From Klebsormidium nitens (lineage: Eukaryota; Streptophyta; Klebsormidiophyceae; Klebsormidiales; Klebsormidiaceae), in the NCBI GenBank assembly GCA_000708835.1, contig DF237631.1:1-43919 (forward strand): 43,919 nt of DNA, given 5' to 3'. How positions within the stretch are numbered: position 1 is the first letter of the stretch; the number at the start of each line of letters is the position of its first letter. Shown piece by piece: positions 1-11,122 of the stretch. A model generated the notes under the pieces. It had not been told where the DNA came from, did not search any database, and was given only the letters and a program-made list of their open reading frames with translations. The position numbers were made by a program, and so were the translations under genes.

Positions 1-119
1 TGACCACCATGTGCTAAATACCAAGAGTAATCACCACTCGAGTAAACTCACCATGGGACGGCCGACATAACGTAGCTCCTCGCCACCCAATCGTCGATAT
101 CAAACGATCGATATTTGGG

Positions 120-660
120 CCTAACAGCTATGCACATTGGAGCGTATCCACACAATAGTATTACCCTAGATTCAAAACCCCACCTTCATGTCATCCGTTC
201 TTCAGTACGCAAATCCGAACTCCTTACGGGCCACCCTCTTGTGCAAATTGATTGATAACGTCGACGTATTTCGGTAGATGTGAAACGATTGGATGCTTTG
301 AAGACCGTATTGCTCCTTGGTTGTCGCAATAGATCTAAACCGTTCCAAGGTTCAGTCCCATGTCTCCCCTCAAGGCGAAATCACCACCTGTGACGCATTC
401 AAGCACTCCACCGTCCACGCTGCCACCGTGGTATGCAGACGGCTTGACCAAATCACGGCCTCGCAAACTTGAAAAGACGTACCTTGTCGTGGACCGCCTC
501 GGATTAGCGTACCCCGCAAAATCCGCATCGCAAAATCCAAAAAACAATTGTCGCTCCTCTTCAAGGTAGTCCCGGCCTCCCCTCGTCCGAGAAAGTAACG
601 CACCACCTCGAGCGCGGCACGGTCAAATGCTTGCGAATTTCAATCTCACACTCGATTGAT
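120..660 (-). mobile_element. Degenerate Ty1/copia remnant (RNase H end of pol)
   Basis: Reading the minus strand and switching frames gives the RNase H end of a copia polyprotein. A VRYFLGRGEAGTTL-like segment lies near 606-560 and matches the usual 'LRYLKGT..GL' block. It is followed by FCDADFAGYANPRRSTTRYVF at about 545-480 (the 'DADFAG..RRSTTGY' block), and then by a WSSRLHTTVA..TVE-like block near 450-400. Around 235-180 a decayed 'FAY..' tail corresponds to the FTYCKEENTKADVLTKAL block seen intact at 2300-2400. Frameshifts and stops interrupt it throughout, so it is a fossil. No LTR pair could be assigned. The family call is firm; the edges are approximate. Confidence 0.8.
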
Positions 661-1796
661 GTGGCAATTATCGTCGATACCGTGTAGGATCCATAAAAGT
701 TGTCGATGTATGGGACCAAGTGAAATATTCGGATTTACTAAGTGACGTACCGCTGAGCCTACTAGGCTAGCGGTAATGGCATTATGAATAGGTCGTGACT
801 CGGAACACTCCACTTAGGTACATTGAATAAACTTGATTGACCGAACACCAAAGGAGCCGATGTGTGGTCGTAGCATCCGAATAGCTGTGGACGAACACTT
901 GAGCTGGAGTTAAACCCATTGCTAAGCTTTTCACATATTGCACACCGCCAGGATTGTGGCGCTGTACCTGTGCAATCCTTGGAAGTTTGAAGAAGTTTTG
1001 ACCAGCCGAAGCGTCTTATCGATTGGAACATCCCTTCATGACTCCGGGAAGAACATGACAATCTCAAGAGGCTTGCAATATACAATCAAACGATTTATTT
1101 GAGCGACTTTCTCTGACAATGAAGAAGAAGCTAAAATGTATACAAATAATACTTCGTTACTCTAGCTGTGTGCGCACGCTTTCACAAAAAGCAATTGAGC
1201 AAGCGTGTTGAGAATTTCAGTTTATGGACAAGCTGATTGTGCAACTAGCGGCAGGCTCGGCGAACAATTGGACTTGTGGGTCTTTCTTTCAATTTTATAG
1301 GAATTTTTAACTTCTGGCAAGGTGGACTTATGCCTAGCTATTGCATCGACAAGCAACATTTGTCAAAAAATCACGAGCCCGTTGACGCTTTGATCAAGGA
1401 AAGGATCTGCAGACCAATCTCCACAATGTCAAAGGGCTGAGCTAGCAAATTTTCGTACGGGTTGTGTATTTGTCTGGTTTCTAGAAATGGCTCAGTGAGC
1501 TTATGTTATAGTATTGGGACGGGTATGGTTATTATTGTGGTTAGGGTGGGTACGGCTGCGGAGGGGGTGCTTTGTTGGATCTACATATATCAGTGTTATC
1601 GGTGGCTAACCTCAAAATTGGCTGGTTGGTCAGCCTTTAACCTCAACCCTGGAGCATGCTTTTCCACGAAAATCGCTTTTGGTCAAAATCACCATTTGCC
1701 TCCTTTAGCACGATGCTAAGCACTTAGCGATATCCACCATAGACGAAGACACCTAATTCTGTTTCTTATTTCAGCTTTTTACTTTCAACGTTTGTT

Positions 1797-2000
1797 ATGA
1801 GCGAAGAGACTTTTCCACGACCTCGAGATCGTCGAGTTGAGAGTCAGAGTTTGTTTGTCGAGGGATCTTATTGCCGCCTCCATGTCCTCCGTTTTGCACT
1901 ACGCGAATTAAACATCCTTGCTCGCCACGGCGTTGTTGGGAACGAACGATTGAATGACCGTGTTTATACAAAGTTTCAACAAGTTTAGGATAGAAGGCAC
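1797..2000 (-). mobile_element. Copia RNase H tail remnant, second copy
   Basis: The stretch around 1875-1930 aligns by eye, on the same strand, with the segments at 181-235 and 2354-2410. All three share a 'C..CATGTC.TCCGTT.T.CA.TACG' core, which encodes the end of copia RNase H on the minus strand. It is shorter and more decayed than the other two. It probably came from a separate insertion, or from duplication of the neighbouring one, and has no coding capacity. Confidence 0.5.
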
Positions 2001-2280
2001 GAATGTTGTGCTATCATCGACTACACATTTAACACTCTTGAATTGGATTCAAAGTGTGCACCTTGTGGACTCAGTCCAGCAAGTCCGAAAAATTTCCGTA
2101 GTCAATCACCTACGGCTTAAACTGGACCTATTCATTGCGAAAATACGTCATTCGGGTGTAACGCTTCAACCAGCTCGTTTTAACCACATAAACTAATTTA
2201 CAGGTTATCGTGGAGCTTTCGTCGACGTCATCACAAGTTTGCGCACAATAAATGCTTGATTCTCCAAACTCTCCCCCACA

Positions 2281-4000
2281 CTAGTCACTTATGCAAGTGC
2301 GATTCCCCGCTTGTACATTTTTGAATCTGCCAAGAGCTAATGCTTTGGTCAGAACGTCCGCCTTCGTATTCTCCTCTTTGCAGTACGTGAAGCCGACATG
2401 CTTTCTCACCTCGAGCTCCCACCCAAGCGGAATGCTGAATTGCGTCAATGCCCTCCGACTTCTGTAGAGAATCGAAAGCTTCAAGAGCCGTATCGCCCTC
2501 TTCTGGTTGGAGTTAATATGGACTGTCCGGATATCCAACCCGAAATCTCCCCTCAGATTGGAACCGCAACGCCTCTTTCCTCGCTTGCGCTGTGCTCAAA
2601 TTCTCCGCTTTCACCGGCGAAGGTGCCGTCATCGGCTACAATCAAGCTCAACCAGCTCACCGCCCTCGTACATTGGTGCCCATCAGAAAAACGTATCCCG
2701 TTGTCAATTGCCTCGTGCCCTGTCACGTGCATTGTCCGTGTCGCAATGATTAAAGACAATATCTCTGCCCTCTCCAAAAGTCACCCCGTCCAAAAGTCTC
2801 CCCATTTTTTGCAAGTATCAGCTTGTGCTCTGTTGTCGGTCCTAACATAAATCGGGCGAGTGCGCCCACTGCCCCTGCGCACAGCGTTAGACTTGGTGCA
2901 CGCTCAAAATTGCGGGGTTCCCACGCACTCATTGTAGAGGAAACCCGTCATGTCAAAGTTCACCAATTTCGCCGTCCCAAAAGGTGCGCTGCAGGCTCGA
3001 GCGCTCGCTAGTCCCTACCGTCCGACTAGCTTCCCCTTCAACTCTTTCTACACGAGCTTTGAAATGCACGCCGTCCTATCGCTTGTCCGCTTCTTTACGA
3101 GAATTACTTCGCCTTTTCTAAGTTGCGGAAGACAAACTCTCCCCTAAGTGCGTTTTTACCCGCCTGATGCGTTCCGCTCCTTGAGCTCCGATGAGCATGT
3201 CTAATGTTGTCCACGCAGCACACCATACCAGCACACCGGATAGTTTCTAGGTAAATCGCCACGTTTGCATTCGACGGCACGAACTTAAACATCTTGAGCT
3301 TCTCTTCTAGGGACCGCATCTCCTCGTCCATCGGCTTTGGTTGGAAGTCAGACTTTTCCTTCCCATTAGCATTGCTAATAACGGTTGCGTTTTTGGGTGC
3401 TCCCCAACTTTCGGCTTCGCCGTTAAGTTGGCATTGTTGTCAATCCACCGGTACGCGTCTCCCGTGGGCTAAGTATTTTGGGCAACTGGTGCTTGCATCC
3501 CTGTATCCTCTATCACTTCTTTTGGCTTTGCCTTGCCCTCGCGCGCCAAGGTGCATACTTGCCCTCATTTTGTGACCCTCATTTGAATTGCACACGGCGG
3601 CTATCGTGCGGCCGCAGAAACGAACGCAACATCGTTGCGCAAGGATTCAACCGTGAGCCTTCTCGAACCCCATTTGAACTCGTGTGCCATGCCCCTCCGC
3701 TGTTGAGGAATCCTTCGCGGTATTGACGCCAACCTCGGAGATCCAATCTCTCTCAACTTTCACTAAGTAGACCAGATGCAGGCTTTTTTCTTTGGAAGTT
3801 TTGAGGAATACCTCCCCGTCTACCTGGGTTTGGCAGCTATTCCTTCGAAACATCATCGTCCCAACATCTGTTGCTTGCTTAACGAACCTTGTTGCTACAC
3901 CCGTGGGACATACATGACGTCCCGCGAAATAACAAGACCGTTTTGCGAACAAGTTACTGCGTCGCAGCTTGTTGAGATTGCGCTAGATTTGTGCTATGGT
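2281..4000 (-). mobile_element. Degenerate Ty1/copia element, RT to RNase H
   Basis: This is the longest retrotransposon fossil in the window. On the minus strand, 3331-3104 begins with MDEEMRSLEEKLKMFKFVP. That resembles the start of copia reverse transcriptase ('AMDEEM.SL..N.TW.LV..P'), and it is followed by a KNALRGEFVF block that echoes 'KARLVAKGF'. At 2538-2281 an open stretch ends VGFTYCKEENTKADVLTKAL, the classic copia C-terminal 'H..D.LTK' tail. The order agrees with one element in minus orientation. The catalytic YVDD region and integrase cannot be read, and frames change repeatedly. The stretch 3952-3647 is open but unassigned and may be the region between integrase and RT. Limits are approximate. 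Confidence 0.8.
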
Positions 4001-4185
4001 CACTTGTCATCGGTCTCATCGTATCACCCAACACTCATGCTTACACACGTTGATGGCAGCCATGCATCCTAGCAGAAACACACGAAGCGCCTCACAAGCG
4101 GCTTCCTTTTCTCCACAAACTTCTCGAAGAATGATATATGACATTAGTGTTCCAGCTCACTATTGTCTCACGGATCTCTCCCTCC

Positions 4186-4248
4186 ACTAGGCTCACTAGC
4201 CTACTAGGCTCACTAGCCTAAATCATACACTACTAGGCATACTAGCCT
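4186..4248. repeat. Three near-identical 17-bp dyads (ACTAGGCT..ACTAGCCT)
   Basis: ACTAGGCTCACTAGCCT occurs at 4186-4202 and 4203-4219, and a variant with CA in place of the CT occurs at 4232-4248. Each unit is an imperfect palindrome with arms AGGCT/AGCCT. A related palindrome (AGCCT-ACT-AGGCT) lies at 756-768 inside the copia graveyard, so the motif may belong to those elements. Confidence 0.75.
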
Positions 4249-7207
4249 GATGCACACCCACACTCGGTCTTAGCCTTCGATATCCTCATTTACGGCTTAC
4301 ATTGACGGTCCTCTCAACCGCCTAACCTCCAAGATGTAACCGACTTATCGTCGTGCACGCACGCCGGCGCTCACTAGTCCAAATCCTAGCTCTGGCCGCA
4401 TCAAAGGAATTCGGCCGACTATGATAACATTTTCTCAACACAGCTCAACCGAGCCGCTCCTTTCCGCCTATGATACCCTACAAGTCTTTTCAATCATCTT
4501 AAAGGCCACTTTCTTTTGCGAGTCTCCCCCCTTTTCAGCTCTGAGTTCAACTTACCCGGATTGGTACAATCTACTATTTTAGGTAAGGATTTTGACTGAA
4601 ATGGGTAGATATTTACGCTTCGGCCGTTGAAACAAGTTGTAGCATGTCATGACATGATGATAACTATATGTGTTGCGAAAATCATCGAAATCCGGCCAAA
4701 ACGACTTACAAAAGAAGAAATATAAATGGGTGCTAGCACGACATCTAAATGAGTTCTACTAACCGCAGAGTGTCCTCAAGCAACCGCTGGATGGCGCGTT
4801 GACCACTTCATTCATTGATTGAGTAAAGTGTGCCTTATGCTTCAACTATCGGAGGTCTTAAAGTTTAGAGCTTATTCTTTGTTCGTCAACAAATCCTTCA
4901 AGCAACGCATTTTTTGGCTAGCAGTAGGCTAGCATTTCAACGCCTTTAACATCGACGTTTGCCATCACATACGAACGGTTTCAATGAAATCGGTCATCCA
5001 ATGAACTCCCTAATTATTCCCTTTTTTTTTCAAATCGTATGATTTCTAAACTCTTTCTGGTTGTTAAAATATACGAGAAGAATGTTACATCCTAAAGCAA
5101 TTTGAGCATAGGCTAACGTGATTGCACCCCGACAATTTATAACAAAGATTGTCTCTAACCGTGGAACTATCCGCCAAGATTTTATGTAAAGCACGACAGA
5201 CGCTCACAAACGAGTATAGGCAAACGTCTTTTCAAGTTCTATTGGTAAGACCGAGACGGTTGACACAAGTGGTAATAAGCGACTATTATATGTTTTATAT
5301 TGCAAAGACGAACGTACGCTTATACATCGACTCACTTGGGGAATACTTTTGAGATCTGGAGAGAAAGCTCCGGCCGCGGCCGCCATTTCATTCATTTCAT
5401 CGCATGTGCGCTTCCACCACTATTTATGTTGTCTTTTGCCGAGAATCGTTACAAACTTTTGTAAGCGCAATGCATTTAGAAATATTGAGTTTTGCTTGTG
5501 ATTCGATCCTTGGCACGTTCCAGAGCCCATATCTTACCCATAATGGTGCTTATGCAATTCCTTGAATGAGCAATAATGCATCAAGCAGAGAGGGTGATGC
5601 GACCAAAACATTGTCAATTATACAACATGTGTTGCACGCGTGCTCAAGTTAGATATGGAATCATATAGTTTGAGAATATGGCAAAGGCACATGTGAAGGT
5701 GCTCTTAGATTTAAGCCTGACTGTTCCGAGCCACTTTGTGAAGGCCCGCGCAGAAATTTGCATTTCCTAAATGGAATTGGATGATGCTACTGAGCTGAGT
5801 CCCTGTATAACTGAAAAGCGGCCAACAAGAAAAATGGTCAGCTTCGAAGCGCTCGCCAAACGCCGTTAGACTTCCCTTGGAGTTAGAGTAACAAAGCACG
5901 AATGCCTCTTGACGCTTAACGCAACTTCAGTTGACGATACAACTCGGTTTCACACACTACCGGCCCGTAAACTGTACCTCAGTCGATTTGCTCGATTGTA
6001 TAGATTGCTCAATGTTGCGGGCAGGCCGGCCTCGCCAATTGCACCAAACGAAATACAATGCTAGGTGCATATGTTCTCATTGGACCTTAAGTTTGGTCCT
6101 TTGTACGTTGTCTGATAAACGCCTCTTTTTCAAGTCGTACTTTATATAATCATAGAATGGTATGAGATTGTTGTACGGCGGGGCTGCAGATATGAAATGA
6201 AAAATCACATTGACGGTAATGCGAGAATACGACGACTGGCTGCAAAGGTAGATGTGCTACTTGTGGCAAATATACCGTGGCATCATGAACCATACTCAGC
6301 GTCACACAACCTAGACAATCATGCTTGAAGCACCATGAACTACGATCTGACACTGCTAAGCTTAAAACTAGCTTTTCAATAACATCATGAGACGATTTCA
6401 TGCATGGCTTTCAAGCAACCTTGTGTATATGGTGCATTCGTCATCGATGATGCGCGCATATTGCCATGCAGTAGCTGAGCCGCATTGGGAGAGAAAAAAA
6501 CAGAGGCTACAACCATTTGTAATAAATCACAAGATACATGTGTTTGTAGATTTGTAATGATCAATTTGGGGGTTTTGCGGGCCAGCTACGATGTATTCGT
6601 CGCAAGCACGCCTATCAACGCTTCCGCATCCGCGTACATATTGACGGACAAGGCTCGGTCAAGATTCCACGGACAAACGGACACAGGGAGGATTGGCAGT
6701 CTCCCCCCCCTTCTCCCCCCCTTCTCCGGATTGCATGTCCCACGTCCTTTAAATATGCGGAGCATATACTGCCTACTAAATATGTGAATCCTGGATGGCG
6801 CGCCTTGCTTTTGAAAGCATGTGTTACGGTGGACCTACATGATCTAATGTCAGCAGCTGATTAAGATTAGCCCGGGGGTGATGAAACATATTTTGAAGAA
6901 GGCATGCAATCTCTCAAATAGGTCCATTCTGAGTTAAGGAGCCCGTCAAAAGCTCCATCAATAAATCTGCGAATCTTCTTTTGTTCGCTTCACCGAGTAC
7001 GTTTCTCGATTCCCTTGGTTCCACCCCTTAAAAGCTTGCCGACGAATCCTAGGCGCTTGCCAAACTAGCTATCACATTGAAACTGCTAGGATTGTACGAG
7101 AGGTGACCTAAACAGGCTCCCACTATGAAATGAGTATTGGTTCATAAAACTCCCTAGCCCTTTCAACTCTCCGGTCGACGTCTCACAGTGAATGGATGGA
7201 TTACTCA
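4249..7207. other. AT-richer stretch with no recognisable gene
   Basis: No open frame here reads like a known protein or carries a convincing splice-linked exon series. Short open stretches at 5149-5352, 5931-6149 and 6485-6787 show no family similarity. A C-rich tract (two runs of C separated by TTCT) lies near 6691-6717. The last part, 7100-7207, should hold the 3' untranslated region of the TMEM33-family gene, which ends at 7208 on the minus strand. Confidence 0.6.
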
Positions 7208-10073
7208 TTACACCCGTTGGAACCAGTTTTGCGCGTATTGTAACGGGGTATTGATGGCCGGCACCATTTGGAGAAGGGGCTGCACCCGCTGTTGGATGGC
7301 CGCCCATGACGCGCGGTGGTTGAAGGACGTGGGCGGGGCGTGGTACATGATCTTGAGGAGGTTCCAGTAGACGAAGAGTTGGACGAAGCTGCGTTGTGGC
7401 CTGCCACAAGAACGCAACAATAACAATTTTGAAGTGAGCGGCTTTCGATCCACAACGCGACTGTGCCGTCATGGGGCGAGCAACAACTTGCGTGCGCGTG
7501 CAGCAGAAGGCTGGTGCAACATCCGCATGGAGCATTCTTCCGTCAAGGCACGCAATCCTCCCGATTGCAAGCCGGCCTCGCCGCCATGCAGCATGTGCAC
7601 AGCGGCGAAGCGCGTCCTCACGAGAGCAGCTGGAAGAGGAGCGAGAAGCCGACCCCGATCTCCGCGTTGGCCTGCAGCAGCCGCGCCTGCGCTGCATGCT
7701 GCTCGAGCCACGTGCAGGGACCGCTGAGGTACCGCCTGCACGCGCACAAGAGCCGCTCAGCACGACAGGGGGCTGGGGGGCAAGGCGCGACCGACGCGGT
7801 TGCTGATCATGCTCTGTTGGGCAATGTACGGGGTTGGTATCTGTGGCGATGGGGTGGGCGGGGCGGAGGGGTCACCTGTAGAGCTGCGCCTGCCCGAAGT
7901 TGCGCTGCAGGTGGGCCGCACTGTGCAGCAGCGCGGGGATGGCCACGGGGACCACGGCCACTGCACACAGCGACAAACGGAGAGAGCTGAGGGAGCCGCG
8001 GCGAGCCAGAAGACGGGACGCAAACATGCTGTAAAGGTGGAGCGTCCGGGGTACAGCGGCGGTGCGGAAAATGGAGAGAGAAATGTTGCTTTTCAGCGAC
8101 CCAGCCTTTTCGTTGAGCACCGCCGGGTGGCAGCGGCTTGCCGGGCGTGGCCTGGCTGGGTGGGCTCACTGGTGAGCACGGCCGGGCTGGTGAGGAAGAC
8201 GAAGCAGTAGAGCGCGGCCAGGAAGGGCGCCGTGGCCAGGCACCCCACCAGCCACGCGCGCACCCCGCCCAGGTTCCACGTACGCGGCAGCTGCAGCAAC
8301 GGGGGACACACAGAGCGTGGGGTGACGGGAAACAACGGGCACAGGCCAGGGGGGAGGAGGGGCAGCAGACGGGGCCGATGCTCCAACGAGTGCTGCCCCA
8401 CAGTACGAAGGCCCCGCAGGCAATGAGGGCCTGCGGAGATCATGGCAGGGGGTCAGTTGGGCGCTCACCCCTGTCTGCAGGACGAGGGCGGCCAGGCTGG
8501 CGGCCAGCGCGCCTCCGAGCGCCAGCTTGTAGGCGCGGCGAGCTAGGGCGGCAGGCATGAGCGGAAAGAAGGCCACCAGCCCCATCACCGCCACCTGCGC
8601 AGTGCAGCAGAAAGGGGGGAGGGAGTGAGGAGCAGCGGAGAAAGGGGCGGGGGAGGCTGACAAAAGGGCTGGGCGCAGGGAGGGGATGCGACAGGGGTCG
8701 AAAAGCGGGGCAAATGGGGTGCGGACACTGCGACCCACAGTGAGAGTCGATGCCAGCACTTGGACGTGATGGAGGCAGAGGCTCGCTGGGGGGCCTGGGG
8801 GGTGGCCTCTTGTGCAACCGAAGCTCTGGCTCTGATTCGAGGCAATACCCGCATTGGCCCATTGGGCGAGGCAAGGGGGGAGAAGACGTACCCAGGCGTT
8901 GAGAAGGAAGAGCAGCGTGGCGCGGTCAATGGGCAGGGGGCCCACGCGGGGAGGGAGGCCCGCTGCAGCAGGGGGCGGGGAGGAAGCAGACTGCGCACCT
9001 GGAGTGAAACGACCGGGGGGGCAAGGTGAAGAAGTGCACTGCTGGTCACCGTGTGGAGTGAGTAAGGCGTCGATGGTTGCAATAAGTTTGTGGCATGGGC
9101 TGGAATCGCTCAAAGGGGCACCATCATAGACCACATCCAGCAGCGACATCTTGGCCACCCCCCGGGCCCAGCGTATGGCCAGCTGCTGGGGAGGAGCAAG
9201 CACCCGGAAAGGGCCCCCGTGTTTCCACCAGAGGGGTACCCCCCACCCATCCTGAGTCCCTGGTCATCAGCTGGCCTATCATTGGCTCAACACTTTAATA
9301 AACCTCAAACACCCTGGACGGCCCTTGTTTAAGCACGCACTACAGGGCTGCCCGCATTCTCCTATCTACCAGGGAGTCCAGAATAGTCGCCAACAAGATT
9401 GCTCTTACTTTTCTGTTTGCCCATGTTTGCCAATGACCCATCACTGTGATACATAAAAAGCCAGCGGGCCAGACGAACCTGCCGCGGAGTGGGCTGCAGG
9501 ACGCGGCGCACCGCCGGAGGGGGGCGGGCGAGCAGTGGAGGAGGGGGCGGGGGCGGGGGAGGGCGCGATCACAAAGTCCGGGTCCTGCCACAAAGCCAGC
9601 GTATTTGGGCGCACTTTGATTCTACAAAAGTTACACAGCTTCCCATGCATTGGCCAGTGCCTGCTAGCGCGCACAATGTGGGGATACAAAACGTCTTCAT
9701 GGGGTGGCCGCTTGGAAGCAGCATCGTGGCTTTCATGGAGGGCACAGGGGAGAGTCAATCGGGTGGGGCACACCGACAGGTGCGCAGAGTGCAGGCTGCT
9801 TGATTGTCTCTGGAAGTGTAAACAAGCAGCGCGGATGCACACATTCCTCCACTGTGCGCCACAACCTTAGAGTTGCTCCACATTGGCCCGAGTCTTTCTG
9901 GGCAGCGCCGTTCTCACCACATGCCGTTGGTAGAACTTGGCCTTGTAGCGCGCCAGCACCTGCTCCATGTCGCGCCCCACCGGGATCTCCAGGTTCTGCC
10001 GGTACTGCACCCAGCGGGCGTCCCCCGCAAAGTCATACTCCGAAAATGCTCTTTGCTGTGCGGGACTGGCCAT
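7208..10073 (-). CDS. TMEM33: TMEM33/Pom33-family ER membrane protein
   Basis: TMEM33/Pom33 proteins are multi-pass ER and nuclear-envelope proteins that shape tubular ER and bind reticulons. The phase-consistent exons are 10073-9918, 9584-9479, 8962-8892, 8594-8469, 8290-8170, 7960-7876, 7735-7622 and 7400-7208, giving 323 residues. The N-terminal domain (FAGDARWVQYRQNLEIPVG..YKAKFYQRHVDPDF) and a Pro/Ala linker resemble the plant-type version. The membrane core follows: LLFLLNAWVAVMGLVAFFPL, PRTWNLGGVRAWL, VVPVAIPALLHSAAHLQRNF, CTWLEQHAAQARLLQANAEIG and PQRSFVQLFVYWNLLKIMYH. These match the plant homologues closely. The start ATG sits in a strong GCGGCCATGGCC context. The least certain part is the exon 2 to exon 3 join, which uses a weak GTTCGT donor; an open stretch at 9203-9048 could be an extra exon. 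The gene is divergent from POLD2. Confidence 0.85.
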
Positions 10074-11122
10074 GGCCGCTATCTGGCGGCGCCCTCGCCT
10101 CACAATGAAGCGCTCGCCAATCACCACTGATGTCAGCCGCCTGCAACTTAAATTCTTTAGTGACTGATCGGCCAATTCCTTTTCTGATTTAGCGCTCTTT
10201 ATACAAAACGTCGAGTGCCGTGCTTCAAAGTGGCTAGCCCTCTGAAGCTGACCGACTCGAGAACACTCTCGAGAGAACGCGTTCTCTAGCCTAGGTGACC
10301 CTGCACTGGCGGTGTTTTCTGCCCGACAAGCTGTCCTTGCCTTCACTGTCTGTCAGCCTGAAGTTCAGGAGCTTGTGGAACCGGCAGCCGCGCTTTCTTT
10401 CGCCAGACGCGATTTTAGATTTCACGCCGGTCGGCTTGATCCTTTATTATGTACCTATCGAGCGTCAGAGAACCGGTTGCCGGTCAAAGCTACCGCACAA
10501 CAAAGCAAGTTTTAATTAAAGTGACTCAAGGGGGATCACCGAGCTGCAGGGCTGAACGATTATCAATGGCGGGAAAGTCGAGCCAATGCAGCCTGATTCG
10601 GCCTCTTCCTCTCCAGCCTAGCGCTTGCAAGCTGGCTCTGTCTCTTCTGCACAACACGTCTTTTCATAAGGACCGACCTCCGCTCTGCAGCTTGCCCCTG
10701 AATCAAGAGAAGAGACGGGACGTACATGAGGGTCAAACTGCCCACCAGAATCTGCTTACAGGAGTGTGCTGCCAGGCGCTCAATGAACACTTTCTTCACT
10801 TTCTTATGCAAGGAAGAGCGGAAACTTGTTAGAACATCTATTGCTGCTGGGATCTTGAATGCACCCCGCTTGAGCACAAGATGATCATTGCTGCATTGCC
10901 AAGGTCTCTCAGCTGGTGGCTGACGTAGGCAGAACCTCTTCTAGAGGGGTGTGATAACTGGAATCACGTCCCGTGTGTCCGCTTGCCCCGGTGTTCCTAG
11001 GGCATCTGCCCTGAGCGGCACGAGGGTTGTTGAGTTGAGGAGAAGCATCGGCTGGGCAAGCGGCAGCCAACACTTTGGTCCTGCTTGCTTCTTTCAATAG
11101 TGGGAGCGGCGCAGCCTGCGTG
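10074..11122. promoter_or_regulatory. Head-to-head intergenic region, TMEM33 / POLD2
   Basis: This 1.05-kb space separates two divergently transcribed start codons, so it should hold both promoters and 5' leaders. The visible structure is a cluster of dyads around 10255-10290, described separately. A minus-strand open stretch at about 10890-10563 reads in a protein-like way (near 10840: VKKVFIERLAAHSCKQ) but matches no family I know and has no clear splice partner, so I do not call it a gene. I saw no convincing TATA box. Confidence 0.6.
10265..10287. repeat. Clustered perfect palindromes in a divergent promoter
   Basis: AGAGAACGCGTTCTCT at 10272-10287 is a perfect 16-bp palindrome. It overlaps a second palindrome, CTCTCGAGAG, immediately upstream. 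Both lie about 200 bp upstream of the TMEM33-family start codon. A homodimeric transcription factor site is possible; no specific factor can be named from the sequence. Confidence 0.6.

Noticed and set aside
7463-8210. Several 110-175-codon plus-strand frames
   Set aside because: They are antisense shadows of TMEM33-family exons in GC-rich DNA.
8166-9203. 345-codon open frame on the minus strand
   Set aside because: It runs through three real TMEM33-family exons and the introns between them. The intron parts are low-complexity Pro/Ala/Ser sequence and the splice sites fit the family, so the long frame is a by-product of GC-rich DNA.
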